Assembly (NCBI GenBank): GCA_024515975.1
Contig: JAMSKV010000004.1
Coordinates: 62,001 to 126,000, forward strand
Direction of reading: 5' to 3'
DNA length: 64,000 bases
DNA from: Endosaccharibacter trunci
GTDB taxonomy: Bacteria; Pseudomonadota; Alphaproteobacteria; Acetobacterales; Acetobacteraceae
How positions within the stretch are numbered: position 1 is the stretch's first letter; each line of letters starts with the position of its first letter. The notes below the pieces were generated by a model, which saw only the letters and a program-made list of their open reading frames with translations, was not told the origin of the DNA and did not search any database. Shown one piece after another: positions 17,373-29,390 of the stretch. The position numbers and the translations under genes are program-made.

Positions 17373-18269
17373 TCAGGCCTGCTTGATCTCGATCAGGCTC
17401 CGCCGGATGCGCCGCCCGCGCTCGATGCGGTCGACGATGAAATCCTCGTCGCCCCAGCGGATCGCGCGCGCCATGGCCTGCGCGTCCTCGGTGAAACGCG
17501 CCAGCATTTCTAGCAGCGCGTCGCGATTATTGGTGAAAATGTCGCGCCACATCACCGGATCGGAGGCGGCGATGCGGGTGAAGTCGCGGAAACCCGATGC
17601 GGCGAAGCGCAGCACCTCGGAACGGGTTTCGCCCTGGAGATCGTCGGCGGTCCCGCAGATGGTGAAGGCGAGCAGATGCGGCAGATGCGAGGTGATCGCC
17701 AGGACGCGGTCGTGATGCTCGGCATCCATCTCCTGCACCATCGCACCGCATCGCCGCCAGAGCGACGCGACGCGCTCCACGGAGGCGCGGTCGCCGCCCT
17801 CGATCGGGGTCAGCAGGCACCAGCGCCCGTCGAACAGGGTCGCAAAACCGGAATCGGGACCCGAATATTCCGTGCCCGCCAGCGGATGCGCCGGCACCAG
17901 GGTCGCGCCCTCGGGCAGATGCGGCAGAACCTCGCGGATCACCGACACCTTGGTCGAGCCCACATCGGTCACGACCGCTCCGGGCAGCAGATGCGGCAGC
18001 AGATCGGCCGCGGCGCGACCCATGGCGCCGACCGGCACGCACAGGACCAGGCCGTCCGCGCCTTCGGCCGCATCGCGCGCGGTTTCGGCGACGCGATCGG
18101 CGATGCCGAGCTCGGCCACGCGCCGGCGCACGGCAGGGTCGGCATCGAACGCCACCACCTCGCCGACGCTCCCGTCCTGCCGGACACGGCGCGCGATGGA
18201 GGAGCCGATCAAACCCAGCCCGGCGACGCACAGGCGACGGAAGACGGGCGCTTCGGACGTGGCGCTCAT
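17373..18269 (-). CDS. tyrA: Prephenate/arogenate (cyclohexadienyl) dehydrogenase
   Basis: A 298-residue NAD(P)-dependent enzyme of tyrosine synthesis. The Rossmann motif GLGLIGSS is at 17-24, TDVGSTKVSV and PAHPLAGTEYSGPDSG carry the conserved active-site His, and ITSHLPHLLAF is the helical dimer-region signature. No chorismate mutase or ACT domain is fused. Its ATG overlaps the stop of hpnL (ATGA), so the two are translationally coupled. Confidence 0.92.
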   Translation of the reverse strand: MSATSEAPVFRRLCVAGLGLIGSSIARRVRQDGSVGEVVAFDADPAVRRRVAELGIADRVAETARDAAEGADGLVLCVPVGAMGRAAADLLPHLLPGAVVTDVGSTKVSVIREVLPHLPEGATLVPAHPLAGTEYSGPDSGFATLFDGRWCLLTPIEGGDRASVERVASLWRRCGAMVQEMDAEHHDRVLAITSHLPHLLAFTICGTADDLQGETRSEVLRFAASGFRDFTRIAASDPVMWRDIFTNNRDALLEMLARFTEDAQAMARAIRWGDEDFIVDRIERGRRIRRSLIEIKQA

Positions 18270-19285
18270 GCGGAACGCTCCAGTTGCGGCCTGGCGGCGT
18301 CGTGCCGGCGCAGGCGGACGATCTCAAGAAGCTGCCAGCACAGCAGAGCCGGAATGCCGATCAGCAGGTCGCGTCCGCGACGCAGCAGCGACAGGCCGAG
18401 CGACACGGCCGGCTCGACGCCGAACAGGCTGCCCAGCGCCACATAGGCGGCTTCCTGCACGCCCAGAGCGGCCGGCACCAGAAACGACACCGACAGGACG
18501 CCGCTGGCAACGCCCTCGACCGCCAGGGCCTCGCCGAAGCCGATCGGCGAGCCCAGCAGCCTGTAGCCCAGCCAGACCGAGCCGGCACTGGCCGTCCATG
18601 CCGCGAAATGGATCAGGGCGGCCACCACCAGACGGCCCGGACGGGCATAGAACCGGTTCAGCCGATCCTGCAGCGCATCGATCCCGTCGCGCATCGCATC
18701 CCGCCACTGGCCGGCGACATGGCGGCCGAGCGCGCTGAGGAGACGACGCAACACGCCGGACGCGCTGCGCTGGGCGACGATGAACGCGGCCATCGCCAGC
18801 AGCATCAGCCCCATGCCCAGCGCCACCGGCCCGGCGAACGAGCTGTCCGGGCGGCGGTCGAGCAGGAACAGCAGACCCAGCATCACGAACAGGATCTGCC
18901 CCAGCACCTCGACGGTGATGTCCACCACGTTGGCGGCGGAGGCTTCCGGCCAGAGCACCGCGCGCCGGCGCCGCCTGGCGGGAAAACAAGTGGCGCGAAT
19001 GGCGATCAGGATGGCGCCGACCTGCGAGAACGGCAGGCAGGTGGTGGCCGCCTCGCGCACGATCCGCGCGGCGATCAGGCGGCGAAACCCGATCCCGGGG
19101 CAGGCCACGGTCCAGGCCGCCCCCAGAACGAGATCGGTCGCGAGCTGCGCCAGGACGAGAGCCGCAAGGCCGCCGGCGCCGACGGACAGAACCGCCTTCA
19201 GAACCGCGCCCGCGCCGAACCAGCCGGCTAGAAACGTCAGCAATGCCACGCCCAGAACGGCGAGCAGAATGGAGACCGTCTTCAA
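18266..19285 (-). CDS. hpnL: HpnL-type flippase-like membrane protein
   Basis: A 339-residue polytopic protein of the lysylphosphatidylglycerol-synthase TM-region family, closest by appearance to HpnL, which is linked to hopanoid synthesis and transport. It shows an N-terminal Leu/Ala-rich span, the EAATTCLPFSQVGAILIAIR motif, and the C-terminal LVPAALGVQEAAYVALG signature. There are about seven to eight hydrophobic segments. It is upstream of and coupled to tyrA; no other hopanoid gene is in the window. Confidence 0.82.
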   Translation of the reverse strand: MKTVSILLAVLGVALLTFLAGWFGAGAVLKAVLSVGAGGLAALVLAQLATDLVLGAAWTVACPGIGFRRLIAARIVREAATTCLPFSQVGAILIAIRATCFPARRRRRAVLWPEASAANVVDITVEVLGQILFVMLGLLFLLDRRPDSSFAGPVALGMGLMLLAMAAFIVAQRSASGVLRRLLSALGRHVAGQWRDAMRDGIDALQDRLNRFYARPGRLVVAALIHFAAWTASAGSVWLGYRLLGSPIGFGEALAVEGVASGVLSVSFLVPAALGVQEAAYVALGSLFGVEPAVSLGLSLLRRGRDLLIGIPALLCWQLLEIVRLRRHDAARPQLERSA

Positions 19286-19425
19286 GGGCGGCCCTTCCGG
19301 TCGCTGTTCGGTACAAGCCTGCTCCCTACACCGTCATGCCAGCGCGCGCCAACGCGTGCGTGGACAATCAGGGTCGCGGCGAAAGGGGCCGTTCGCGCTA
19401 CGGCTCCCGCATCCATGATCTGCCG

Positions 19426-19458
19426 CATATATTTGCAATGTGCATTTTGCATATTGTC
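19426..19458 (+). promoter_or_regulatory. AT-rich, TGCA-repeating promoter-like stretch
   Basis: A local AT-rich stretch (CATATATTTGCAATG then TGCATTTTGCATATTG) contains three TGCA or TTGCAA units within about 25 bases and lies 20-50 bases upstream of the ATG at 19476. In such GC-rich DNA it stands out as a probable promoter or operator. The regulator is unknown. Confidence 0.35.
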
Positions 19459-19475
19459 ATCGTGCGGGGGACGAG

Positions 19476-19640
19476 ATGAGCATCACCCTTCGAGCCTATG
19501 GGCGGGAGATCGGGCTCAAATGCTTCAATTTCTCCGCCGGGGAAGTCCAGGTCAGATTGCTCGACCCGCCGGAGAACGTCCGACCCGGCTCTTCGCCCTG
19601 CGTCCGGGCGCCGACCCGCTGTTCCGGCGCCCGTTGCTGA
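19476..19640 (+). pseudogene. Short ORF resembling the N-terminus of a PRPP-synthetase-like protein
   Basis: The ATG follows GGGGGACGAG and encodes 54 residues. The first ~35 (MSITLRAYGREI, then FNFSAGEVQVRLLDPPENV) resemble the start of short ribose-phosphate pyrophosphokinase homologues, which carry an FxFxxGExxV pattern. After that the frame turns into Pro/Cys/Arg-rich sequence and stops. It is best read as a truncated remnant that keeps its promoter. The resemblance is weak and short. Confidence 0.35.
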
Positions 19641-19661
19641 GCTGAACGGCGGTTCGCGCCG

Positions 19662-20510
19662 TCAGCCTTCCGGGAAGTCCGTCGCCCTGCCCTTCGCCCC
19701 CCAGGCCTCGATCTCCGATATGCGCTGCTTCAGCCGGGAGAGCACCGTGTCGTTCGCCACCGCGCCCAGGACGTAGTGGCGCGGCGCATCGTCGGTCAGA
19801 GCGATCTCGACCATCGCCTGAACCGCGCGCTTCGGATCGCCCTTCTGTCCGCCGCTGATCGCGGCGGTGTTCTTCATCCGCGCGCCCGCCGTGTCCGCAT
19901 AATCGGCGATGCGCGTCGGGGTCTGCCGCAGGGAACGACCGGCCCAATCGGTGCGGAACGGGCCCGGCTCGATGCAGGTCACCTTGATCCCGAGGGGTGC
20001 TGCCTCGACCGCCAGGGCATCGGAGAAGCCTTCCACGGCATGCTTGCTGGCGGCATAGTAGCCGGAGCCCGGAAAGCCGACGAGGCCGGCCATCGAGGTG
20101 ATGTTGATGACATGCCCGCGACGCTGCTTGCGCATGACCGGCAGGACGGCGCGGGTCAGCGCGAACAGGCCGAACACGTTGGCGTCGAACTGCTCGCGAA
20201 TTTCCTTGTCGTCGCCTTCCTCGATCGAGGCCTGGTAGCCGTAGCCGGCATTGTTCACCAGAACGTCGATCTGGCCGAAACGCTCGGTCGCCGCCGCCAC
20301 GGCGCGGTCGATCGCCGCCTGATCCGTCACGTCCAGCGCGACCGCAAGAGCCCGTTCCTCGCGCCCCTCGACCAGATCGGCCACGCGCGCCGCGTCGCGG
20401 GCGGTGACGACCACGCGGCCGCCCTTTTCCAGCACCAGCGTCGCCAGGTCGCGGCCGAAGCCGGTGGAACAGCCGCTGATGAACCAAACCGGCGTGTCGG
20501 TATCCGACAT
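19662..20510 (-). CDS. Short-chain dehydrogenase/reductase
   Basis: The ATG at 20508-20510 follows AGGAG, giving 282 residues; the frame's upstream extension lacks a site. It is a classical SDR, with cofactor motif SGCSTGFG, VNNAGYG, the catalytic Ser in NITSMAGL, and YYAASK with catalytic Tyr and Lys. It probably oxidises or reduces a small alcohol or ketone with NAD(P). The substrate cannot be inferred from context; it shares its strand with the oxoprolinase gene but ends well apart from it. Confidence 0.85.
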   Translation of the reverse strand: MSDTDTPVWFISGCSTGFGRDLATLVLEKGGRVVVTARDAARVADLVEGREERALAVALDVTDQAAIDRAVAAATERFGQIDVLVNNAGYGYQASIEEGDDKEIREQFDANVFGLFALTRAVLPVMRKQRRGHVINITSMAGLVGFPGSGYYAASKHAVEGFSDALAVEAAPLGIKVTCIEPGPFRTDWAGRSLRQTPTRIADYADTAGARMKNTAAISGGQKGDPKRAVQAMVEIALTDDAPRHYVLGAVANDTVLSRLKQRISEIEAWGAKGRATDFPEG

Positions 20511-20599
20511 GTGAAATCTCCTGATCCGGGACTGCGAACGAGGCGGCGAAGACCGGGTTCCGGCTGGCCGTCTTGCGCTTCCGCAGGCAGGTGGCGGCA

Positions 20600-24172
<3,573 letters not shown>

Positions 24173-24205
24173 GGCATCCTCCCGATTTGTCGAGAAATCG
24201 TCGCC

Positions 24206-24216
24206 GTATCGTATAC
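24206..24216. promoter_or_regulatory. Palindrome GTATCGTATAC between oxoprolinase and MarR genes
   Basis: GTAT-CGT-ATAC is an interrupted palindrome in the 98-base gap between the divergent genes, overlapping a possible TATAC-type -10 for the minus-strand oxoprolinase. It is a candidate operator for the adjacent MarR-type regulator. The evidence is position and symmetry only. Confidence 0.25.
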
Positions 24217-24270
24217 AGATTGACAGCATCCCCGGCCAGAACCGATGCTGCGTCCGGTGGAGGGACGGGC

Positions 24271-24777
24271 ATGAGCGGCAGACCGGCGATCGTGTCCTCG
24301 GCGCATCTGGCGGATGGCGCCGCGCCCGCCCTGAGCGAGCTTGAATTCAGCCTCACCCTTGCCGCGACCGCCTATCAGCGTTGGATCGGCCGCTGCGCCG
24401 CCGCCGCAGGGCTTTCCCTGTCGCCGCTGGAGGTGCTGATCCTGCATACGGTGCGGCATCGCGACCGCTTCAAGCGCCTCGCCGATATCGCCCTGGTGCT
24501 GGATATCGACGACATTCATCTCGTCACCTACGCGCTGCGCAAGCTGGAGAAGGCCGGTCTGGTCAGCACCAGACGCGACGGCAAGGAGAAGCTGGTCGGC
24601 GCCACCGCCAGCGGCCGGGCCTTCTGCGGCCGCTATCGGGAGGTGCGCGAACAGATCCTGTCCGCTTCTGTCGCGGAGGCGGAACCGAATGGTGCCACGC
24701 TGTCCGATGCGGCCGCGCTGCTGCGGCGACTGTCCGGGCAATATAATCAGGCGGCGCGTGCCGCGGCGACGTTGTAG
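24271..24777 (+). CDS. MarR-like winged-helix transcriptional regulator
   Basis: The ATG at 24271 follows GGAGGGA, giving 168 residues. After a dimerisation helix region come [14 protein letters not shown], the recognition-helix segment [27 protein letters not shown], read in parts, and the wing [15 protein letters not shown], typical of MarR/HTH_27 proteins. It sits head-to-head with the oxoprolinase gene and upstream of the DUF969/DUF979 operon, so it probably controls this module. A pyroglutamate-like ligand is an inference. Confidence 0.8.
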   Translation: MSGRPAIVSSAHLADGAAPALSELEFSLTLAATAYQRWIGRCAAAAGLSLSPLEVLILHTVRHRDRFKRLADIALVLDIDDIHLVTYALRKLEKAGLVSTRRDGKEKLVGATASGRAFCGRYREVREQILSASVAEAEPNGATLSDAAALLRRLSGQYNQAARAAATL

Positions 24778-24783
24778 GAGGTT

Positions 24784-24900
24784 CTTCTTTTTCTGAAGAA
24801 AAAGAAACAAAAAGACTCTGTCCGTTTGTGCCTGAGCAGGCGGTCCGCCACGGAGCCAAACGGACACAAGTTCTTTGGTTCTTTCTTTCAAGAAAGAACA
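24784..24900. repeat. Nested inverted-repeat element, copy 2 (inverted orientation)
   Basis: The opposite orientation to copy 1: the CTTCTTTTTCTGAAGAAAAAGAA hairpin (24784-24806, read in two arms) comes first. Then the pair GTCCGTTTG...CAAACGGAC follows, and TTCTTTC-TT-type hairpin sequence ends at 24900. This is the only copy not between convergent genes; it lies between the MarR stop and the DUF969 gene on the same strand. Confidence 0.8.
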
Positions 24901-24959
24901 CTTCTTCTTTATAACAGCAGAAAGGAACCCAGATCATCCTTATCCTGTCCGGCATTCTG

Positions 24960-25592
24960 GTGATCGTGATCGGTTTCGGACTCGGCCTGAACCCGATGCT
25001 GGTGGTGACGCTCGCCGCCTTCGCCAGCGCGATGGCTGCCGGATACGGGCCGCTGGCGGTGGTGTCGATGATCGGACATGGTTTCGTCGAGAACCGGCTG
25101 CTGTCGCTGCCGCTTCTGGCGCTGGCGATGGTCGGTCTGCTGGAGCGCGCGGGCCTGCGTGAACAGGCCCGCAAGCTGATCGGCAGGATGCGCGGCGCGA
25201 CCTCCGCCCGGATCCTCCTGTTCTATCTCGTGTTTCGCGAAATCTCGGCGGCGCTCGGCCTGCGCGGCGTCGGCGGGCACGTGCAGATGGTGCGGCCGAT
25301 CGTCGCCCCGATGACCGAAGCCGCGCAGCCCGGGGCGGACGAACAGACCCGCCGCCTCCTGCGCGCCCATGCGGCCGCCGTGGACAATATCGGTTCCTTT
25401 TTCGGCGAGGACGTCTTCGTCGCGGTCGGGTCGGTGCTGCTGATCCGCGCCGTTCTGGCGCAGCACGGCATCGACGTCGCACCGCTGCATGTCGCGTTCT
25501 GGGCCCTTCCGACCGCGATCGCCGCATTGCTGATCCATGGCGCGCGCCTGCTGTTGCTGGGCCGCCGTTTGCGCCGGGGCAAGGCATCGTGA
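24960..25592 (+). CDS. DUF969 family membrane protein
   Basis: Counted from GTG 24960 the protein has 210 residues, but the family normally begins about eight residues earlier (an IGILxxVIGF-like stretch). The DNA upstream encodes IILILSGIL in frame, with AAAGGAA just before two ATC codons at 24933/24936. Translation may therefore start at a non-standard ATC. The body has hydrophobic spans plus the conserved VENRLLSLPLLALAMVGLLE, FREISAALGLRGVGGH and VDNIGSFFGEDVF. DUF969 and DUF979 form a two-subunit permease-like pair, often near pyroglutamyl peptidase or oxoprolinase genes. Its stop overlaps the next start. Confidence 0.85.
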   Translation: MIVIGFGLGLNPMLVVTLAAFASAMAAGYGPLAVVSMIGHGFVENRLLSLPLLALAMVGLLERAGLREQARKLIGRMRGATSARILLFYLVFREISAALGLRGVGGHVQMVRPIVAPMTEAAQPGADEQTRRLLRAHAAAVDNIGSFFGEDVFVAVGSVLLIRAVLAQHGIDVAPLHVAFWALPTAIAALLIHGARLLLLGRRLRRGKAS

Positions 25593-26557
25593 GCCTGCAT
25601 GGCGATACGGTTCTCGGCATCGTCCTGGCCCTGCTGCCGGCCGCGGCGGCGCTGCATCATCTGGCCGATCGCGACGCGCCCAGGCGCTACCGCAACGCCG
25701 CGTTCTGGGGCGCCTTCGCCCTCACGGCCGGCGCGGGACCGTTTCTGCCGAACCTCGTGAACGGCGCCCTGGTGCTGCTGATGGTGGCGCTGGCGACGAT
25801 CGGGCTCCGGCCCGGCGCGGCACGCTCCACGACGGAGGCGGAGCGCACGGCCGCGTCGGACCGATTCGGCTATCGCCTGTTCCTGCCGGCGCTTTCGGCG
25901 CCGCTGCTGACCTTCGCCGGCGCCGTCCTGCTGCCGAAGCTCACCTGGCACGGCAGGCCGCTCACCGATCCGCACAACGCCACGCTCTACGGGCTGACGA
26001 TCGGGCTTCTGGCCGCGACGGCGTTCGCCCTGATGCTGACACGGCCGCCGCGGGACGCGATCGTGCTGGAATCGCGGCGCCTGTCGGATGATTTTGGCTG
26101 GGCCATGGTGCTGCCGCAGCTTCTGGCCGCGCTCGGCGGCATCTTTGCCGTCGCGGGCGTGGGCAAGGTTCTCGCCGCCTATACTGCTGACGTGGTTCCG
26201 TTCAGTTCTCCCCTGATCGTCACCTCCTTGTTCGCGATCGGCATGGCCGGGCTCACCGTCCTGATCGGCAACGCTTTCACCGCCTTTCCCATCATGATGG
26301 GCGGAATCGGCATCCCGGTCCTGGTCCGGCATCTGGGCGCGGATCCGGCGATCGTCGCCTCGCTCGGCATGTTGTCCGGTTTCTGCGGCACGCTCGTCTC
26401 GCCCATGGCGGCAACCTTCAACCTGGTTCCAACCACCCTGCTCGATCTGCGCAGCCAGTATGCGGTGATCCGCGTGCAGGCACCGACGGCGCTGCTTTTG
26501 CTGCTCGTCAACATTCTCGTTCTGCTGGTCTGCGCGTTTCCAGGAGCCCCCCGATGA
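25589..26557 (+). CDS. DUF979 family membrane protein
   Basis: A 322-residue polytopic protein whose start overlaps the DUF969 stop (GTGA). It has about nine hydrophobic segments, the conserved GNAFTAFPIMMGGIGIPVL motif, and LSGFCGTLVSPMAATFNLVP near the C-terminus. It is the partner of DUF969, and the pair looks like a transporter; 5-oxoproline is the likeliest substrate given the adjacent oxoprolinase gene. Its stop overlaps the start of the DUF2891 gene. Confidence 0.88.
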   Translation: MSLHGDTVLGIVLALLPAAAALHHLADRDAPRRYRNAAFWGAFALTAGAGPFLPNLVNGALVLLMVALATIGLRPGAARSTTEAERTAASDRFGYRLFLPALSAPLLTFAGAVLLPKLTWHGRPLTDPHNATLYGLTIGLLAATAFALMLTRPPRDAIVLESRRLSDDFGWAMVLPQLLAALGGIFAVAGVGKVLAAYTADVVPFSSPLIVTSLFAIGMAGLTVLIGNAFTAFPIMMGGIGIPVLVRHLGADPAIVASLGMLSGFCGTLVSPMAATFNLVPTTLLDLRSQYAVIRVQAPTALLLLLVNILVLLVCAFPGAPR

Positions 26558-27549
26558 CACCCTCGTTTCCGGCAGAGCTCGCCGGCGCGTTCGCCCGCAT
26601 CGCGCTCGGCCACGTCACGCGCGAATACCCGCACAAGGCCGATCATGTGATGAACGCGGACGCGGATGCCTATCGTCCGCGCGCGATGCACCCGATCTTT
26701 TTCGGCAGCTTCGACTGGCACAGCTGCGTGCACGGATTCTGGCTGCTCGCACGCGTGCGCCGGCTGCATCCCGGCATCGCTGAGGCGGGCGCGATCAACA
26801 GATTGTTCGCCGACAGCTTCACCGAAGAGAAGATCGCCGCCGAGCGCGCCTATCTGCATCGCCCCGGTGCACGCAGCTTCGAACGCCCCTATGGCTGGGC
26901 GTGGCTGATGATGCTCTGGGCCGAGTTGCAGGAGAGCGGCGACCCGCATGCCGAAGCCCTGCGGCCGCTGGCCGAGGATTTCGCCGCTCTGTGCCGGGAC
27001 TATTTCCCCAAACTTTCGTTTCCGGTACGGGCCGGAACCCATGCCAGCACCGGATTCGCCCTGGTGCTGATGCAGCGCTACGCTCGCCTGTCCGGCGACA
27101 CGGCGCTCGCCGACTTGCTGCGGGATCGTGCCGCGCACTGGTTCGGCAAGGATGCCGACGCGCGCGGCTTCGAGCCCAGCGGCGAGGATTTCCTGTCGCC
27201 GATCCTGGTGGAAGCGCTGGCGATGGCGCGTCTGTTGCCGCGGGACCGCTTCGCGCCCTGGTTCGCGCGCTTCCTGCCCGATCTGGCTGCGCGCGAACCC
27301 GCCGCCCTGTTCGCGCCTGTATCGGTCAGCGACAGGAGCGACGGCCGGATCGCCCATCTGGACGGGCTCAACCTCAGCCGCGCCTGGTGCATGCGCGGCC
27401 TGGCGGCGATGCTCGAAGACAGGGTTGCGAAAACCTTTCTTCTCGATGCGGCCGAACGGCATCTCGCCGCCTCGCTCGGCGAAGTGGCCGGCGACTATAT
27501 GGGCGAGCACTGGCTGGCGAGCTTTGCCCTGCTGGCGCTGACGGACTGA
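26554..27549 (+). CDS. DUF2891 family protein
   Basis: A 331-residue cytoplasmic protein, with its ATG overlapping the DUF979 stop. Family marks are YPHKADHVMN, HPIFFGSFDWHSCVHGFW, RPYGWAWLMMLWAEL and the C-terminal YMGEHWLASFALLAL. The predicted all-helical, alpha/alpha-barrel-like composition and conserved His/Trp/Asp residues suggest an enzyme, but the reaction is not established. Strict coupling to DUF969-DUF979 implies that it acts on the same transported compound. Confidence 0.88.
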   Translation: MTPSFPAELAGAFARIALGHVTREYPHKADHVMNADADAYRPRAMHPIFFGSFDWHSCVHGFWLLARVRRLHPGIAEAGAINRLFADSFTEEKIAAERAYLHRPGARSFERPYGWAWLMMLWAELQESGDPHAEALRPLAEDFAALCRDYFPKLSFPVRAGTHASTGFALVLMQRYARLSGDTALADLLRDRAAHWFGKDADARGFEPSGEDFLSPILVEALAMARLLPRDRFAPWFARFLPDLAAREPAALFAPVSVSDRSDGRIAHLDGLNLSRAWCMRGLAAMLEDRVAKTFLLDAAERHLAASLGEVAGDYMGEHWLASFALLALTD

Positions 27550-27556
27550 AAAGGGT

Positions 27557-27655
27557 CTTCTTTTTCTGAAGAAAAAGAAGCAAAAAGACTTCCGTCCGTT
27601 TGGTGAGGAGCGAATGGCTCGGGACGTCACCAAACGGATAGAGATCTCTGGTTCT
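27557..27655. repeat. Nested inverted-repeat element, copy 3 (truncated, inverted)
   Basis: It begins with the perfect hairpin arms CTTCTTTTTCT and AGAAAAAGAAG (27557-27580), then the inner inverted pair TCCGTTTGGTGA...TCACCAAACGGA. The far TTCTTTC hairpin is missing: the sequence ends GGTTCTCC just before the stop of the DUF3297 gene. It lies between convergent genes. Confidence 0.75.
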
Positions 27656-27657
27656 CC

Positions 27658-27933
27658 CTAGATATTGGCGGCCGGTTCCGCGCCGTTCTGGTCGCGCAGA
27701 TAGGGCTCGACCTTGCCCGACAGCTTCATGGTCATCGGGCTGCCGTCGCGGGCCATGGTCTTGCCCACCGCCACGCGAATCCAGCCCTCGCTGACGCAGT
27801 ATTCCTCGACATTGGTCTTCTCGACGCCGTTGAAGCGGATGCCGATGCCGCGCGCCAGCAGCGCCTCGTCGAAATGCGGGGAACGCGGATTGATGGCCAG
27901 GCGGTCCGGCAGGGTGTCGTTCTGTTCGGTCAT
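27658..27933 (-). CDS. DUF3297 family protein
   Basis: The ATG at 27931-27933 overlaps the stop of the permease gene upstream, giving 91 residues. The conserved core GVGIRFNGVEKTNVEEYC-like segment (here GIGIRFNGVEKTNVEEY) and VSEGWIRVAVGKTM is diagnostic of this small proteobacterial family of unknown function. No signal peptide or membrane segment is seen. Coupling to an NCS1 permease is a local arrangement that may not reflect function. Confidence 0.88.
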   Translation of the reverse strand: MTEQNDTLPDRLAINPRSPHFDEALLARGIGIRFNGVEKTNVEEYCVSEGWIRVAVGKTMARDGSPMTMKLSGKVEPYLRDQNGAEPAANI

Positions 27934-29279
27934 GCGGATGTTCCAACTCGAGCGGTCTTGCGGCCGGCGGCATACCACAGGGCGGCCACGGCGAAACCGA
28001 CATAATAGCCGATATCGGCGCCCCCGAGCAGACGCGCCACAGGGCCGGTATAGAGGTCGCTGACCGAGAACAGGGAGATGGTCAGCACGGCGGTAACCAC
28101 GAAGATCGTCGCCCCGCGCGTCCAGCCCGGCGGATCGGACAACGGCCTGCGGTCGTGCACGAGATACCAGTCCGCCAGGACGATGCCGATCCAAGGCGCG
28201 ATCCAGTACAGCGTCATCACCAGATAGGAGGCATAGAGATCGGCGTAGTGACCGGCGCCGGCCACGGCCAGGCCGTAGCCGATCGACGCGGTGACGATCG
28301 CGGCCCAGACACGCGGCACGCGGATTCCCGCCGAGATCAGACTGTAGCTCGCCGTGTTGTCGTTGAACGAATTGCCGGTGATCGAGGACAGCGCGATAGC
28401 CCCCAGCACCACGGGGCCGAGCCAGCCCGCCTGCTGCGCCAGGCCGTTGATCACCGCCGTGGGCGAGGCTTCCGCGCTGGCCGATGCGGTCAGCAGGCCC
28501 AGGATCTGGAACGGCACCGCCGAGCCCAGCAGCCCGAACAGGGCCAGGCGCACGACGCGTTTGGGATCGCTGCCGGCCGGGAGATAGCGGGTATAGTCGG
28601 AGGAATAGGATGCCCAGCTCAGGTTGAACGACGCCAGGATGGCGGTGGCGAGCACGAAGACGGCCGCGCCCGGCGCATGTGCCGCGTGCGGCACCCCGCC
28701 GGCGCGAACCAGAACCAGAATCCCGATCGCGCCCAGCGTCACCAGCAGCAGCGCGCCGAGATATTTCTGCAGGGCCTGCACCACGTCATGCCCGTAGATA
28801 CTGGCCACCATCTGGATCGCGGCCAGCACGCCCAAAGCCAGCCAGAACGGCGCGCCGACGCCGCCCAGGGCCAGCAGCGCGATCAGCGCCACAGCCGCCG
28901 GCACGTTGTTCACCGCATCCCAGCCGATGCAGTAGATCCAGTTCAGGAACGCCGGTAGACGCAGCCCCTGGCGTCCCAGCGCGCGGCGCGACGCCTCCAT
29001 CTGCGGCAGGCCGGTCACGGGGCCGATCGCGGCGGCCAGCGCCACGGGCAGGGCGCCCACCAGATTGCCCACCAGGATCGCCGCGAGACCGCTCCAGAAG
29101 CCGAGCCCCAGATGCACCAGCAGCACGCCGGTGACCCAGCCGCCGGGGCCGAGATTGGGCGAGAAATGGCTCCAGAACACGCGGTCCATGCGCATCGTCT
29201 TGCGCTCCGGCGGCACCGGCTCCGATACGGCGCCGGCCCCGGCCTCCTCCATCGCCAGACCATCGCGCCAGCGTCCCAT
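27930..29279 (-). CDS. NCS1/purine-cytosine permease family transporter
   Basis: A 449-residue inner-membrane protein with about twelve hydrophobic segments. It shows NCS1 features: SHFSPNLGPGGWVTG near TM1, NWIYCIGWDAVNNVPAA, the helix-6 region NLSWASYSSDYTRYLP and SITGNSFNDNTASYSLISAG. It imports a nucleobase or related heterocycle with a cation. No thiamine riboswitch or nucleobase catabolic gene is adjacent, so the substrate is open. Alternative starts exist inside the first 30 residues. Confidence 0.82.
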   Translation of the reverse strand: MGRWRDGLAMEEAGAGAVSEPVPPERKTMRMDRVFWSHFSPNLGPGGWVTGVLLVHLGLGFWSGLAAILVGNLVGALPVALAAAIGPVTGLPQMEASRRALGRQGLRLPAFLNWIYCIGWDAVNNVPAAVALIALLALGGVGAPFWLALGVLAAIQMVASIYGHDVVQALQKYLGALLLVTLGAIGILVLVRAGGVPHAAHAPGAAVFVLATAILASFNLSWASYSSDYTRYLPAGSDPKRVVRLALFGLLGSAVPFQILGLLTASASAEASPTAVINGLAQQAGWLGPVVLGAIALSSITGNSFNDNTASYSLISAGIRVPRVWAAIVTASIGYGLAVAGAGHYADLYASYLVMTLYWIAPWIGIVLADWYLVHDRRPLSDPPGWTRGATIFVVTAVLTISLFSVSDLYTGPVARLLGGADIGYYVGFAVAALWYAAGRKTARVGTSA

Positions 29280-29390
29280 GCATCGCCCCCTTAGCGTTGA
29301 AGACGCATGGTGCTTCGCCGGGGGGCATTGAACAACCGAGCCCGCATCGCGTTAACACGCCCGCACACGAACAGCACGGGATCGCAGGTC

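Noticed and set aside
17250-17513. Small ORFs with KERTKE and SLFASFSSEK segments at each repeat copy
   Set aside because: The same peptides recur only because the repeat DNA recurs. They lack ribosome binding sites and run into neighbouring genes in the wrong frame.
29280-29390. TPP riboswitch upstream of the NCS1 permease
   Set aside because: A CytX-type HMP transporter was considered, but the CTGAGA core of the TPP riboswitch is absent.
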